From contig NZ_WTCR01000007.1 of the NCBI RefSeq assembly GCF_009795715.1, positions 272,651 through 336,650 of the forward strand: DNA of 64,000 bases, in the 5' to 3' direction. The translations under genes and the position numbers were made by a program. The notes beneath the pieces were generated by a model. That model saw only the letters and a list, made by a program, of their open reading frames with translations. It was not told where the DNA came from and searched no databases. Of the stretch, positions 54,704 to 62,138 are shown piece after piece. The first letter of the stretch is position 1. Each line of letters starts with the position of its first letter. This DNA is from Labilibaculum euxinicum (GTDB lineage: Bacteria > Bacteroidota > Bacteroidia > Bacteroidales > Marinifilaceae).

Positions 54704-54742
54704 ATAGTAATCGCTTGTGCAACGGTTAGCGTTTTCAGCCAT
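54704..54742. repeat. Short attC-like half spacer
   Basis: The 67-bp gap holds GCAACGGTTAGCG and TTTTCAGCC, matching the outer boxes of the longer palindromic spacers (GTTAGCG, and GGCT near the opposite end) with the middle missing. Confidence 0.4.
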
Positions 54743-54749
54743 TGTTGTT

Positions 54750-55556
54750 TTATTCAAAATCAATGTTCCAATTATTTCTCAACGACTGCAATTTAGGAAC
54801 AATACAAGACTTCTTATCATTTTCAACGGACACAAAAACCGGAACAAAATCGTCGTTCTTTTTATCACTCATAATCGAATAGTCAGTTGTAAATGATTCT
54901 CCAATTATTTTATTTCCACTTCTTGTTTCATATTCATAATGCACAATAATTCCTTGTCCAAAATTAAAAACAGGAAGTCCGGATTTTAGCATCATCGAAA
55001 CTATCTTTCCTTTTGATACTTTTCCGAATTTGTAAAGTTTAAGTTCCTTTTTCAAGTATAAGATTGAATAGATTAAAAAAGGCAATCCAATAATCAGAAA
55101 CGGGATTGGTATGATTAAAAAGAACCAAATTGAAAATCCATATGGTTTTAGGTCTTTTAGTATTGAATTTCCATTGAGTTCTTTGATTTCAATATCATCT
55201 CCGATTTCTAAATTTTCTATTTTTCTTTCTTCCAGAACTTTATATTTAGATTCAATTTCATTTCCATTCTCTGAATATTTGTATGAAATTATTGTCGGGT
55301 GAACTCCGTTAATCGTCACATTGTATTGAGTTTCAATGTCCGTTATTTCAGCAGTAGTTTCTTTTCCCTGTAAATTTATCGATTCATAATCAATTTCGGG
55401 CGTGTCGTTTCCAAATGACGAAAACACTATCGATAAAACAATAACAAGAAATAATGGAATTAGAGTAAAAAGAAAACCAAAAAGCAATGGAATCGGTTTC
55501 TTTTTCAAAATATTAAGTATGGTTGAGAATTTAATTTTTCTAGGCATATTGTTCAT
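54750..55556 (-). CDS. DUF3592-like membrane protein
   Basis: 268 residues. Two hydrophobic segments are present: PLLFGFLFTLIPLFLVIVLS near 18-37, and WFFLIIPIPFLIIGLPFLIY near 150. Between them and after them are beta-rich soluble parts with the family-like ETTAEITDIET...YKYSENG and SKGKIVSMM...YEYETRSG duplications, which recall DUF3592 proteins. The role is unknown. A single-gene unit in the cassette-like region. Confidence 0.65.
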   Translation of the reverse strand: MNNMPRKIKFSTILNILKKKPIPLLFGFLFTLIPLFLVIVLSIVFSSFGNDTPEIDYESINLQGKETTAEITDIETQYNVTINGVHPTIISYKYSENGNEIESKYKVLEERKIENLEIGDDIEIKELNGNSILKDLKPYGFSIWFFLIIPIPFLIIGLPFLIYSILYLKKELKLYKFGKVSKGKIVSMMLKSGLPVFNFGQGIIVHYEYETRSGNKIIGESFTTDYSIMSDKKNDDFVPVFVSVENDKKSCIVPKLQSLRNNWNIDFE

Positions 55557-55578
55557 TCGTTCGTTTTTTTTAATAATG

Positions 55579-55712
55579 GTTAACGGTTACATGTATGAAA
55601 CGTTTGGCATTTCGAAGCGACTCCCTATCTAACTGTTGCTAGTTTTATTAAATGTACCACCCTTAAAATTAGCACTTTCTGCCAAATATTTTATATGCCG
55701 TGTTAGCGGTTC
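55579..55712. repeat. attC-like imperfect palindromic spacer S5
   Basis: On the sense strand of the genes the 134-bp spacer starts GAACCGCTAACACGGCATAT and ends CATACATGTAACCGTTAACC. The inner parts pair as well: ATTTGGCAGAAAGTGC against the complement of GCTTCGAAATGCCAAACG. It lies between the GIY-YIG and DUF3592 genes. Confidence 0.65.
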
Positions 55713-55725
55713 TTTGTTTATTGAA

Positions 55726-56070
55726 TCAGTAAAGTTTAATTCCTTTTTTTAATAAGTCAATCTGGTGTAATTTAAGAAGTTCTTTCAAATCTGTTTGTTT
55801 TTCTAATTCAGTTGCTGTTTCTTCTATTTTTAATTCTTCATAAATACTAAATTCAAAATTGTCTGAACCAAGTGTATTCCAATCATTTTGTAATTCTATG
55901 TTTTTATGACTCCCCAATTTTAATTGAAATTGATCGGAATTAAATGCCCTATCTAAATCTGTACTTGTTTTTAAAAATAGTTTATTCTTCTTTAAGTTTT
56001 TAATCTGAAAGATTCCTGCCCTGAACTTCATCTGCTTGTAGGCATTTTTATTTTCTTTTTTTTTGTTCAT
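55726..56070 (-). CDS. GIY-YIG nuclease-like small protein
   Basis: 114 residues. RAGIFQIKN near 19 and NKLFLKTSTDLDRAFNSDQF near 30-49 match the first strands of a GIY-YIG domain, though GIY reads GIF and YIG reads FLK. The ELQNDWNTLGSDNFEFSIYE part near 62-81 is typical of a small Bacteroidota subgroup. The usual catalytic Arg position is unclear and the core is atypical, so nuclease activity is uncertain. Confidence 0.65.
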   Translation of the reverse strand: MNKKKENKNAYKQMKFRAGIFQIKNLKKNKLFLKTSTDLDRAFNSDQFQLKLGSHKNIELQNDWNTLGSDNFEFSIYEELKIEETATELEKQTDLKELLKLHQIDLLKKGIKLY

Positions 56071-56120
56071 ACCTTTTCTTTTTTATGTCATTTATATCGA
56101 TTTATCTACGGTATTCACAA

Positions 56121-56250
56121 TGACCGCTAACGTATTGTGCTATGAATAGTTGCAGATTGCAAACCAGTCCAGCTGCACCAAACTTAATGTGGGCTACAAC
56201 CCTTTAATAACAGACGAAACGGCTGTTATTTATGAGCACGTGTTAGCACC
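56121..56250. repeat. attC-like imperfect palindromic spacer S6
   Basis: The ends CCGCTAACG (56124-56132) and GTTAGC (56242-56247) are inverted. Pairing extends inward: GTGCT-ATGAATA against the complement of TATTTATGAGCAC. The interior TGGGCTACAACCCTTTAAT is nearly repeated in spacer S8. The 629-bp gap between the neighbouring genes holds this spacer and the foldback that follows. Confidence 0.7.
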
Positions 56251-56306
56251 TGTTTTTAATTAATCGTGAATATATGTCTTTGTATCAATATTGTCCTAAT
56301 TGATTT

Positions 56307-56505
56307 TAACAATTGGGCTTTCCGCCCAAACCCGACATCATTTCTTGTCTTGAAACAAGAAACGAAGCAAAGAAATTCAAGGCTGCTTTTTAAAAAACTT
56401 CCTTATTTAATTCAAACCTAAGTGCGTACGGGCGATCTTCGAACAAGTTCTCAGCTTCCCGGTCTTACTAAAGGTTTGAACTAAAACGAAAGCTCTTTAA
56501 AAAAG
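56307..56505. repeat. Structured foldback repeat in the gap after S6
   Basis: Two small hairpins, TTGGGC TTTCC GCCCAA (56313-56329) and TTTCTTGT / ACAAGAAA (56341-56362), are followed by long imperfect arms of about 38 bp: 56384-56422 and 56466-56505 pair with few mismatches (CTTTTTAAAAAACTT, TTCAAACCT). No protein is encoded. It looks like a small non-autonomous mobile or structured intergenic element. The rest of the gap to 56699 is featureless. Confidence 0.6.
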
Positions 56506-56699
56506 ATGCCAATCAAATACCTAACTTAAATTGTACCCCTTAAGATTATCACGAGCTGTAAGTTTTTATAAAAGAAGTAATTAATACTTATTCTCAAAAA
56601 ACGTTTAGGACGTAATTGGCTTTGTATTTATAAACTGTCCAAAAGTAAAAAACGCTTCATCTAAATCAGAGTTCTCTATTTTTAATATAGGCAGATTCA

Positions 56700-57272
56700 T
56701 TATTCTTCTTTCTTAGTCAAGAATAGATTTTTTAAGAAATCAACTTTTTTATTTTCAGTCCATTTATCTGTGTCTGAAATCGAAAAGTTACTTGTATTTC
56801 CATTTTTCTCGCCGACAAGAAAATATGTATCAAAATCCCCTTTTTCAATTTGTCCGTAAATCCGGTAAATCATAAAGTTGTTTGTACTATCTTTTTCCAG
56901 AGGTTGTCTTATCAATCCATGTGAATCAACGAAGTATTTTGAATCCCATTCGTAATAGGCTTTCACGAAATCATATCCTGACTCTGAGCCGTCCCTATTA
57001 AATTCATACTTATCGAATCGCCCAAATGCAATTGCAATAATTACAGAATCTTGATTTCTAAAGAACTGTTGCCTGCTAATTGTATTGTAATTTGTCTTTT
57101 CCCATTTTCCTGGAAGTGTTACTGAACCATACGGTACAACAAAATAATCAGTCTCATTTTTTGTTTCGTTATATTCTCCGCCAACAAGTGTACTGGTTTT
57201 TTGTGTAGCACAATTAGTTAGAAGAATTGTCATTGCCAATAAAAGAAATGTCTTAATAAGGTTTGTTTTCAT
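56700..57272 (-). CDS. Hypothetical lipoprotein
   Basis: 190 residues from the ATG at 57272, which begins the lipoprotein signal MKTNLIKTFLLLAMTILLTN with Cys near 21 (TNCATQ); a longer upstream reading adds only non-signal sequence. The mature part is a compact alpha/beta domain with VVPYGSVTLPGKWEK near 45 and SVIIAIAFGRFDKYEF near 76. No family is recognised. A single-gene unit with long gaps on both sides. Confidence 0.7.
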   Translation of the reverse strand: MKTNLIKTFLLLAMTILLTNCATQKTSTLVGGEYNETKNETDYFVVPYGSVTLPGKWEKTNYNTISRQQFFRNQDSVIIAIAFGRFDKYEFNRDGSESGYDFVKAYYEWDSKYFVDSHGLIRQPLEKDSTNNFMIYRIYGQIEKGDFDTYFLVGEKNGNTSNFSISDTDKWTENKKVDFLKNLFLTKKEE

Positions 57273-57568
57273 TGTTATCAATCCGTTTATATTTTTTCTA
57301 GTTTGAGCGGGCTGCAAATCTGAATATTTGGACTTCCCCTGCCATTACTTATACAAAATGTTGTACTTAAGTGCTTTTACTTAATTTATTTTTTCAGATC
57401 CCATTTTTTCCTTTTCTCTTATTCCTCTGTGTTGAAATGTTATATATAAAACCACATAGTCACTTAAATCTGATATTTTTATCATATCAGATTTCCATTC
57501 AATATGTATCTCCATATGGAAACTCCTTAACTTTCTGCAAATGTCCTTTCCAATATTTTATTGATAAA
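57273..57568. other. 296-bp spacer with weak palindromic features
   Basis: CTTATACAAAATGTTGTACTTAAG near 57348-57371 (written here as a 24-bp interval with ends CTTA and TAAG) is a partial inverted repeat. The remainder is AT-rich without convincing coding frames or a clear copy of the GCTAAC boxes, so this spacer is only doubtfully of the attC-like type. Confidence 0.3.
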
Positions 57569-57883
57569 TCACTTGATTGGTGAAAAACTTGTTGCATTCA
57601 TAATTCTTGACTCTTGCTTTTCCAGCATTTGTAAAGCTGTTGGAATAAAATTTTCTAACCATTCATAATCATCATACAGAGCTTTTCGTTTTTCTATTCT
57701 TTCATTAAAATTTTCATATTCCCATATGTGGATAACTTGATTCAACACACCTGTTTCTGTATACCAGTAACCAATCAATTTTGAATATTTAGAGATAATG
57801 GGAAGCCCTATTTTCTCAAAATGTTTTATGTATTGGTTCATTTTCCCAACTTTAACAGTGTAAATTCTCATTTCATATATCAT
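57569..57883 (-). CDS. NIPSNAP-family protein
   Basis: 104 residues. YEMRIYTVKVGKMNQYIKHF at the N-terminus, then VIHIWEYENFNERIEKRKAL near 50-69, match the dimeric ferredoxin-like NIPSNAP fold (IHIWxY.....R...R..L). No catalytic role is established for most members. It is a typical small single-gene cassette-sized unit. Confidence 0.85.
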   Translation of the reverse strand: MIYEMRIYTVKVGKMNQYIKHFEKIGLPIISKYSKLIGYWYTETGVLNQVIHIWEYENFNERIEKRKALYDDYEWLENFIPTALQMLEKQESRIMNATSFSPIK

Positions 57884-57950
57884 ATTCTGTTGCTTTTATA
57901 TCATTCAAAACAAATTAATATATTATGCTGTTGCTTCTTTTTAGCATGAA

Positions 57951-58086
57951 GCACAACGATTCGTATAAGAATAGTAGCCGACAGCGTGGCACTTTCCTGT
58001 CAAGTTACAAGTAAGATGAAGCGGACTACAACCCTTTAATTTAGTACTATTTCGCCTATTTTGTATATACATTGTCAGCGGTTCGG
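57951..58086. repeat. attC-like imperfect palindromic spacer S8
   Basis: On the sense strand it opens AACCGCTGACAATGTATATA, runs over the cupin stop codon, contains TTAAAGGGTTGTAGTCC (a near copy of S6) and ends TTATACGAATCGTTGTGC. TACAAAATAG pairs with the complement of AAGAATAG near the other end. Overlap of a palindrome with the stop codon of the gene before is the layout seen in integron cassettes. Confidence 0.65.
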
Positions 58087-58479
58087 GCTTTTCTGTGTTT
58101 CGATAAAATATCTGTCGTCTTGGCTGTGGATCAAAGGGGCAGTCGCAATTATTCTTAGTGTTTCTTCTGAAATATTCTTAAATCCGTGAATTTCTCCAGG
58201 ATAAATTGTGAAACAGTCTCCGGTATTTACCTCTTTTTCTGGGTTCCAAAGTATATTATCATTTTCTATTGTTCCTGTATATACAATACCATGTCCGTTA
58301 AGTATGAAATATGTTTCTATGTCTTTTTTGTGGTAATGTGCTGGAATAAATTGTCCCTTTGTTAATTCAATAGCAAATACAGACATCTTTTCATCTCCGG
58401 TTAGGAAAGCAACTTTTACACCTACTTTTTCGTCTGTATTAATGCTATTTAAACAGTTGTTTATGTTTGAGACTTTCAT
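58075..58479 (-). CDS. Cupin-domain protein
   Basis: 134 residues with a single cupin. Motif 1 is FIPAHYHKKDIETYFILNGH near 42-61, with two His and a Glu as likely metal ligands. Motif 2 is CFTIYPGEIHGFKN near 96-109. The start ATG overlaps the stop of the tautomerase-like gene (ATGA), so the two are one cassette-like unit and may act on related small molecules. The substrate is unknown. Confidence 0.85.
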   Translation of the reverse strand: MKVSNINNCLNSINTDEKVGVKVAFLTGDEKMSVFAIELTKGQFIPAHYHKKDIETYFILNGHGIVYTGTIENDNILWNPEKEVNTGDCFTIYPGEIHGFKNISEETLRIIATAPLIHSQDDRYFIETQKSPNR

Positions 58480-58874
58480 TTATCTAAATGTTTTGGTTCT
58501 TGTATTTCACCGTTTCCAAACGACCAATTTTGTCTGCCGTCATTTTCAAGTAAAACGATGAAGATATTGTTTTTGGTAACAGTCGTAGAGTTCGCTATTC
58601 GATTGGCTATTTCTTTATATAATCCTTTCTTTTGCTCCAATGTACGACCTTGTCCTGCAATAATTTGAATATACACAATGTCGGAAGTATGGGGAATATT
58701 CAAATAAGTTTCTGGAAATTTAATTTGTTGTGGTTCTAATTCTTCGATAATATGAAAATAGTCGTCTTGTGGGATGTTAAATTCCTGAACAAGAGAGTTG
58801 TGTACAGAGTTTGAAATTCCATCTTTCGTCTCTTGTGAAAATACTTTTGGTAAACTTATTCGTACAAATGGCAT
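58476..58874 (-). CDS. Tautomerase-family protein
   Basis: 132 residues. The sequence begins MPFVRISLPKVFS, so removal of Met leaves the catalytic N-terminal Pro of the 4-oxalocrotonate tautomerase superfamily. The beta-alpha-beta unit appears twice (from 2 and from about 66, DIVYIQIIAGQGRTLEQKKG), as in the longer fused members. It overlaps the cupin gene by 4 bp. Confidence 0.85.
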   Translation of the reverse strand: MPFVRISLPKVFSQETKDGISNSVHNSLVQEFNIPQDDYFHIIEELEPQQIKFPETYLNIPHTSDIVYIQIIAGQGRTLEQKKGLYKEIANRIANSTTVTKNNIFIVLLENDGRQNWSFGNGEIQEPKHLDK

Positions 58875-58910
58875 AATATGTTTTTTTTTGTTGTGAATTG
58901 TGTCTTTGCC

Positions 58911-59041
58911 TGACCGCTAACGTTGAGTGTATGGTGTCGTGCGGGATTCAAACTTATCAAGTTACACCTACTTTTTTACGAGTTAAGAACGCTCGAAAAC
59001 CTCTGAAACCCTTATGAATTATACACATTGTTGTAGCCAAT
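58911..59041. repeat. attC-like imperfect palindromic spacer S9
   Basis: CCGCTAACGTTGAGTGTATG at one end pairs imperfectly with the complement of ATACACATTGTTGTAGCC at the other (shared GTGTAT and GCTA blocks). ACGTTAGCGGTCA on the sense strand also occurs in S6. It lies between the beta-lactamase and tautomerase genes. Confidence 0.7.
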
Positions 59042-59043
59042 GA

Positions 59044-59835
59044 TTAATTAATTATCCCTTCTTCTTTAAGAATTTCATAAGTTATTTGTTTTCTCCATTT
59101 GGAATCTTCTTTGGTTTTTATATCCAAATTCAAAGCAAATATCCATGTATTATCTTTTGTTTCTACATATCCGACAAACCAACCAATTTGATTCTCTATT
59201 CTCAATGCCCATCCTGTTTTTGAATGCAATACATAGTTTTCTGTTGAATCCGTAACCATAATTTCTTTAACAAGTTCCTGATTTTTCAAACTAAAAGGCA
59301 ATTCATTTTTTATTAATCGTTCAATAAATTCGACCTGTTCTTTTGCAGAAATCCGCAAATCTCCTTCAAGCCAAAAGTTATCAATTTGACCGCCCATTTT
59401 TGTGTTCCCATATCCAACAGAATCAATCCATTTTTGCATGTTGATAATTCCAACTCTACGTGCAAGTTCTTGATAAAACCAAACACAAGATAGAGGCATT
59501 GCTGTTCTCATTGTTTGGTTTTTATTCCATTTATCCCAACCGTAATCAACTCCGTTCCATTTAATCGTATCGTCTACGCTATTAATAGCATTTGTTTCTA
59601 ACGAAATTAATGAATTCAATATTTTAAATGTTGATGCTGGCATATATGCACTGTCACATCTAGCTGTATTATAAACCTTGCTTTTACCAGATGAAATATC
59701 AAAAAGTATAAAAGTTCCATTAATATTTTTTGTATTAAATACCGAACTCCATTTCTCCGTTAAGTTTTCATTCTGAGCATTAATTGTCGATATATAAATT
59801 AAAATGATCAACGTTAATAATAATGTTTTTTTCAT
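59044..59835 (-). CDS. Class D (OXA-type) beta-lactamase
   Basis: A periplasmic serine beta-lactamase of 263 residues, a normal length. A signal peptide (about 1-20, ending TINAQ) is followed by all class D motifs: STFK at 68-71 with the acylated Ser and carboxylated Lys, SCV at 116-118, YGN at 142-144 and KTGWA at 206-210. The sequence also has the family-typical MPASTFKI and GWFVGYVET. The substrate range cannot be read from sequence. Its start codon is directly preceded on its sense strand by the palindromic leader repeat (copy C). Confidence 0.92.
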   Translation of the reverse strand: MKKTLLLTLIILIYISTINAQNENLTEKWSSVFNTKNINGTFILFDISSGKSKVYNTARCDSAYMPASTFKILNSLISLETNAINSVDDTIKWNGVDYGWDKWNKNQTMRTAMPLSCVWFYQELARRVGIINMQKWIDSVGYGNTKMGGQIDNFWLEGDLRISAKEQVEFIERLIKNELPFSLKNQELVKEIMVTDSTENYVLHSKTGWALRIENQIGWFVGYVETKDNTWIFALNLDIKTKEDSKWRKQITYEILKEEGIIN

Positions 59836-59840
59836 ATGAT

Positions 59841-59935
59841 TATAATTTGTTTTTTAATTGCCATATGGAACTTACCATGCTGAGATAATCATCTCCCTGT
59901 GTGTCAAAATCGCTTTGGCATGGACGTTTCATATG
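59841..59935. repeat. Palindromic leader repeat, copy C (ahead of the beta-lactamase gene)
   Basis: CATATGGAACTTACCATG (59862-59879) and CATGGACGTTTCATATG (59919-59935) are imperfect inverted arms around a 39-bp middle. The AT-rich module 59841-59861 joins it to the start codon. Both arms are nearly identical to copy A in the cus cluster, 19 kb away. Confidence 0.75.
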
Positions 59936-60014
59936 ATTCCTCTTATTTTGTGTGGTTCGTTTCATTGGCTACAAGGGTAAATTGTATGAGTAGTGATTAT
60001 TCTAAAATAAACTT

Positions 60015-60599
60015 TCAAAAAGACATAAATCGTTCTAATTTATCCGATACTTTTAATATCCCTTTTAGCATCATTGGTAGTTTGTTATTTCTTGCACTAA
60101 TGGCACTTTCAATTAGAACAGGAAAAATAAGTAATAATAAAGGAATCATTGCCCAGATTGGAATAATTTGATGATGTAATATGACAACAATAACAAATAT
60201 TGCTGCAAACAAGCCAAAGAAACCACCAAACACAAGCCCAGGGTTATATTTTTTTGTTTTCATTGTCAAAATAATGTGCTGTAATGAATTTAGAATTGTA
60301 AAATCTATTAATAGCATCATTATTACTACACTCAATACCTGATTTGGAATAAAATAACAAACTGCAGTCCACGCAAACCCAATAAAACTCAGAAAGAATA
60401 ACCAAAGTCTGGTACCTAATACACTTTCTTTAATTACACCTGTTTGATAATTTTTTTGATGATAATGATAAATATTCCACTCTTCCATCTCGTGGATAAA
60501 TAACACAACGGGTATTACAAAAAATAAATCCTTCAAATTCTCGATATTAAAAAACATTACAAACATCTTTTTAGTTAAACTTGACTTTTCTGTTTGCAA
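60015..60599 (-). CDS. HXXEE-domain membrane protein
   Basis: 194 residues with about five hydrophobic segments. The defining HxxEE motif is in VVLFIHEMEEWNIYHY near 32-46, with paired His/Glu residues that may bind a metal. Further His residues (LQHI near 107) lie close to membrane segments, as in relatives. The function of the family is unknown. It is 18 bp from the AraC gene upstream, so the two form a unit. Confidence 0.8.
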   Translation of the reverse strand: MQTEKSSLTKKMFVMFFNIENLKDLFFVIPVVLFIHEMEEWNIYHYHQKNYQTGVIKESVLGTRLWLFFLSFIGFAWTAVCYFIPNQVLSVVIMMLLIDFTILNSLQHIILTMKTKKYNPGLVFGGFFGLFAAIFVIVVILHHQIIPIWAMIPLLLLIFPVLIESAISARNNKLPMMLKGILKVSDKLERFMSF

Positions 60600-60617
60600 A
60601 GGTAATGTCGTTTTGAA

Positions 60618-61367
60618 TTATGAATCTTGAATGAAATAACTGTTTTTTAATAACACCTTCATTGTCATTCCCGAAATTTGCCTGACAACCCGACTTAAAT
60701 GGGAATAGTCAGCAAACCCAGCTAAATATGCAGCTTCACTCAAACTCTTATGTTGCATAATTTGATAAATAGCTTTTTTTATTCTTAACCACAATATATA
60801 CCGTTGTAAAGAAAGTCCTGTTTGCTGTTTAAACAAAAAACGAATCCGACTTTTTGATAGAGGTACTGTTTCTACTAAAGAATCAAAATCGGTATCATAT
60901 GTATTTAAAAGGTTCATTTTTTTAACCAATTGAAAAATACGATTGTCCATTGTTCTTTGAACTGGAGTAATCTTTAATAGTTTTAATATTTTCAACTCCA
61001 AATCATTAATCTCCTGATTACTATTTAATTCATCTTGCAAACAGCTTAGTTCTTCTTTTGAAACTGAAAGTGGTTGAAATGGAGCAGGATAATAATTAAC
61101 CAACGTATTACCCAAATTGGTTGTTGGGTCAACTAAGATACATAACAAAACACTATCATTTGAAATGTGTTTATGTGGTACATTTGAATGAATTATAAAA
61201 CTACTATGCCTATATTCTTTGTCATTTATATATAGCTGAAAACTACCACTTATAACAATTCCTATTTGTATAGCATAGTGTTTATGCTGTTTCGTTTCGG
61301 AGACTTTCCCTGCATAAATAATCATTCCGCTTTCTATAAATATCTTTGAGTTATGTTTCATTGGCAA
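60618..61367 (-). CDS. AraC-family transcriptional regulator
   Basis: 249 residues. The N-terminal cupin-like part has HKHYAIQIGIVISGSFQLYI near 26-45. The C-terminal AraC domain has LVETVPLSKSRIRFLFKQQT near 162 and LSEAAYLAGFADYSHLSRVV near 209-228. With the HXXEE gene 18 bp downstream on the same strand it probably regulates that gene or itself. The inducer is unknown. Confidence 0.85.
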   Translation of the reverse strand: MPMKHNSKIFIESGMIIYAGKVSETKQHKHYAIQIGIVISGSFQLYINDKEYRHSSFIIHSNVPHKHISNDSVLLCILVDPTTNLGNTLVNYYPAPFQPLSVSKEELSCLQDELNSNQEINDLELKILKLLKITPVQRTMDNRIFQLVKKMNLLNTYDTDFDSLVETVPLSKSRIRFLFKQQTGLSLQRYILWLRIKKAIYQIMQHKSLSEAAYLAGFADYSHLSRVVRQISGMTMKVLLKNSYFIQDS

Positions 61368-61382
61368 TCAGTCTTTACATTA

Positions 61383-61483
61383 CGCACAACGTTGAGTGCA
61401 TGATTTCGTAAGGAATTGCGGGTTACAACGGATTCATTTACTACTGTCATGTCTATTTTGTATATACACAGTTGGGTCACGTT
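61383..61483. repeat. attC-like imperfect palindromic spacer S11
   Basis: CGCACAACGTTGAGTGCATG at one end resembles the S9 end. TATTTTGTATATACA near the other is a near copy of the S8 interior. CCAACTGTGTATAT pairs partly with the complement of the opposite end. Confidence 0.55.
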
Positions 61484-61756
61484 TTACTCAGTCTTTATGT
61501 CATAGATTAAGTCAAATCTTTGAACATACAAATTCCGAATTTTTATAATGTTATTGTCTAAATAAAAGTTTGGAAAATTCTTTAGTAAATCTTCCAAATC
61601 AGGAATTCCATATCCAATAGTTGTATTATTATTTTCTTTTTCAAAATTTATGTTTTCTTTCTCACAAGATGTATTGAAAATTATAATTGATAATATTATC
61701 AAACACTTACTTAACCAAAAGCACCTTAAGTTCATAAACTTGTCATTTATTTTCAT
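61484..61756 (-). CDS. Small hypothetical lipoprotein
   Basis: 90 residues. A signal segment (CLIILSIIIFNTSC, Cys near 31) suggests a lipoprotein; the ATG eight codons in (MNLRCFWLSK) may be the real start. The mature part is short and Asn-rich, with YGIPDLEDLLKNFPNFYLDN near 49-68. It is not recognised. It is the outermost visible unit of the cassette-like region. Confidence 0.5.
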   Translation of the reverse strand: MKINDKFMNLRCFWLSKCLIILSIIIFNTSCEKENINFEKENNNTTIGYGIPDLEDLLKNFPNFYLDNNIIKIRNLYVQRFDLIYDIKTE

Positions 61757-62000
61757 AAATTTTCGTTTATAAATAATTTTGTAAAATCAAGTATTTATAT
61801 TTTTTAGTTTTTTTCATCTAAATGTGCCCCAATTTCCAAATAAACACAATAGTGTTTATATTTTAATAAAAAAATGTGTTTCTCGATCCATATAGAGCAG
61901 CAATGAACACTTATTATATTCAATATTCGAATCTACGAAACTAACATCGCTTAACAAAAAAACAATAAAGAAATAGAAGACCAATAGGAATAAAAAAAAA

Positions 62001-62025
62001 CAGACCAAGCCGTCAGCTTGGTCTG
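62001..62025 (-). terminator. Terminator of the T9SS surface-protein gene
   Basis: CAGACCAAGC CGTCA GCTTGGTCTG is a perfect 10-bp hairpin with nine A residues on its left, which is a T run on the minus strand. Confidence 0.8.
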
Positions 62026-62039
62026 CAGGAAATAAAAAA

Positions 62040-62126
62040 GGTGTCCTAAATGTAAAATCTGTTATTTAAAGATCGAGATTCTTCGACAAGCTCAGAATGA
62101 CAATAAAGTTGAACTTTTAGGACACC
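62040..62126. repeat. MITE-like 87-bp element with 11-bp terminal inverted repeats
   Basis: GGTGTCCTAAA (62040-62050) and TTTAGGACACC (62116-62126) are exact inverted repeats. The inside contains TTCTTCGACAAGCTCAGAAT, a short palindromic sequence often seen scattered in Bacteroidota genomes. The 382-bp gap 61757-62138 holds this, the terminator and otherwise AT-rich DNA. Confidence 0.6.
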
Positions 62127-62138
62127 CTACTTAGATTA

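Noticed and set aside
57371..57583. Plus-strand 70-residue frame in the spacer at 57.4 kb
   Set aside because: It opposes all genes of the region, is AT-driven (Phe/Leu/Ile rich) and overlaps the NIPSNAP gene end.
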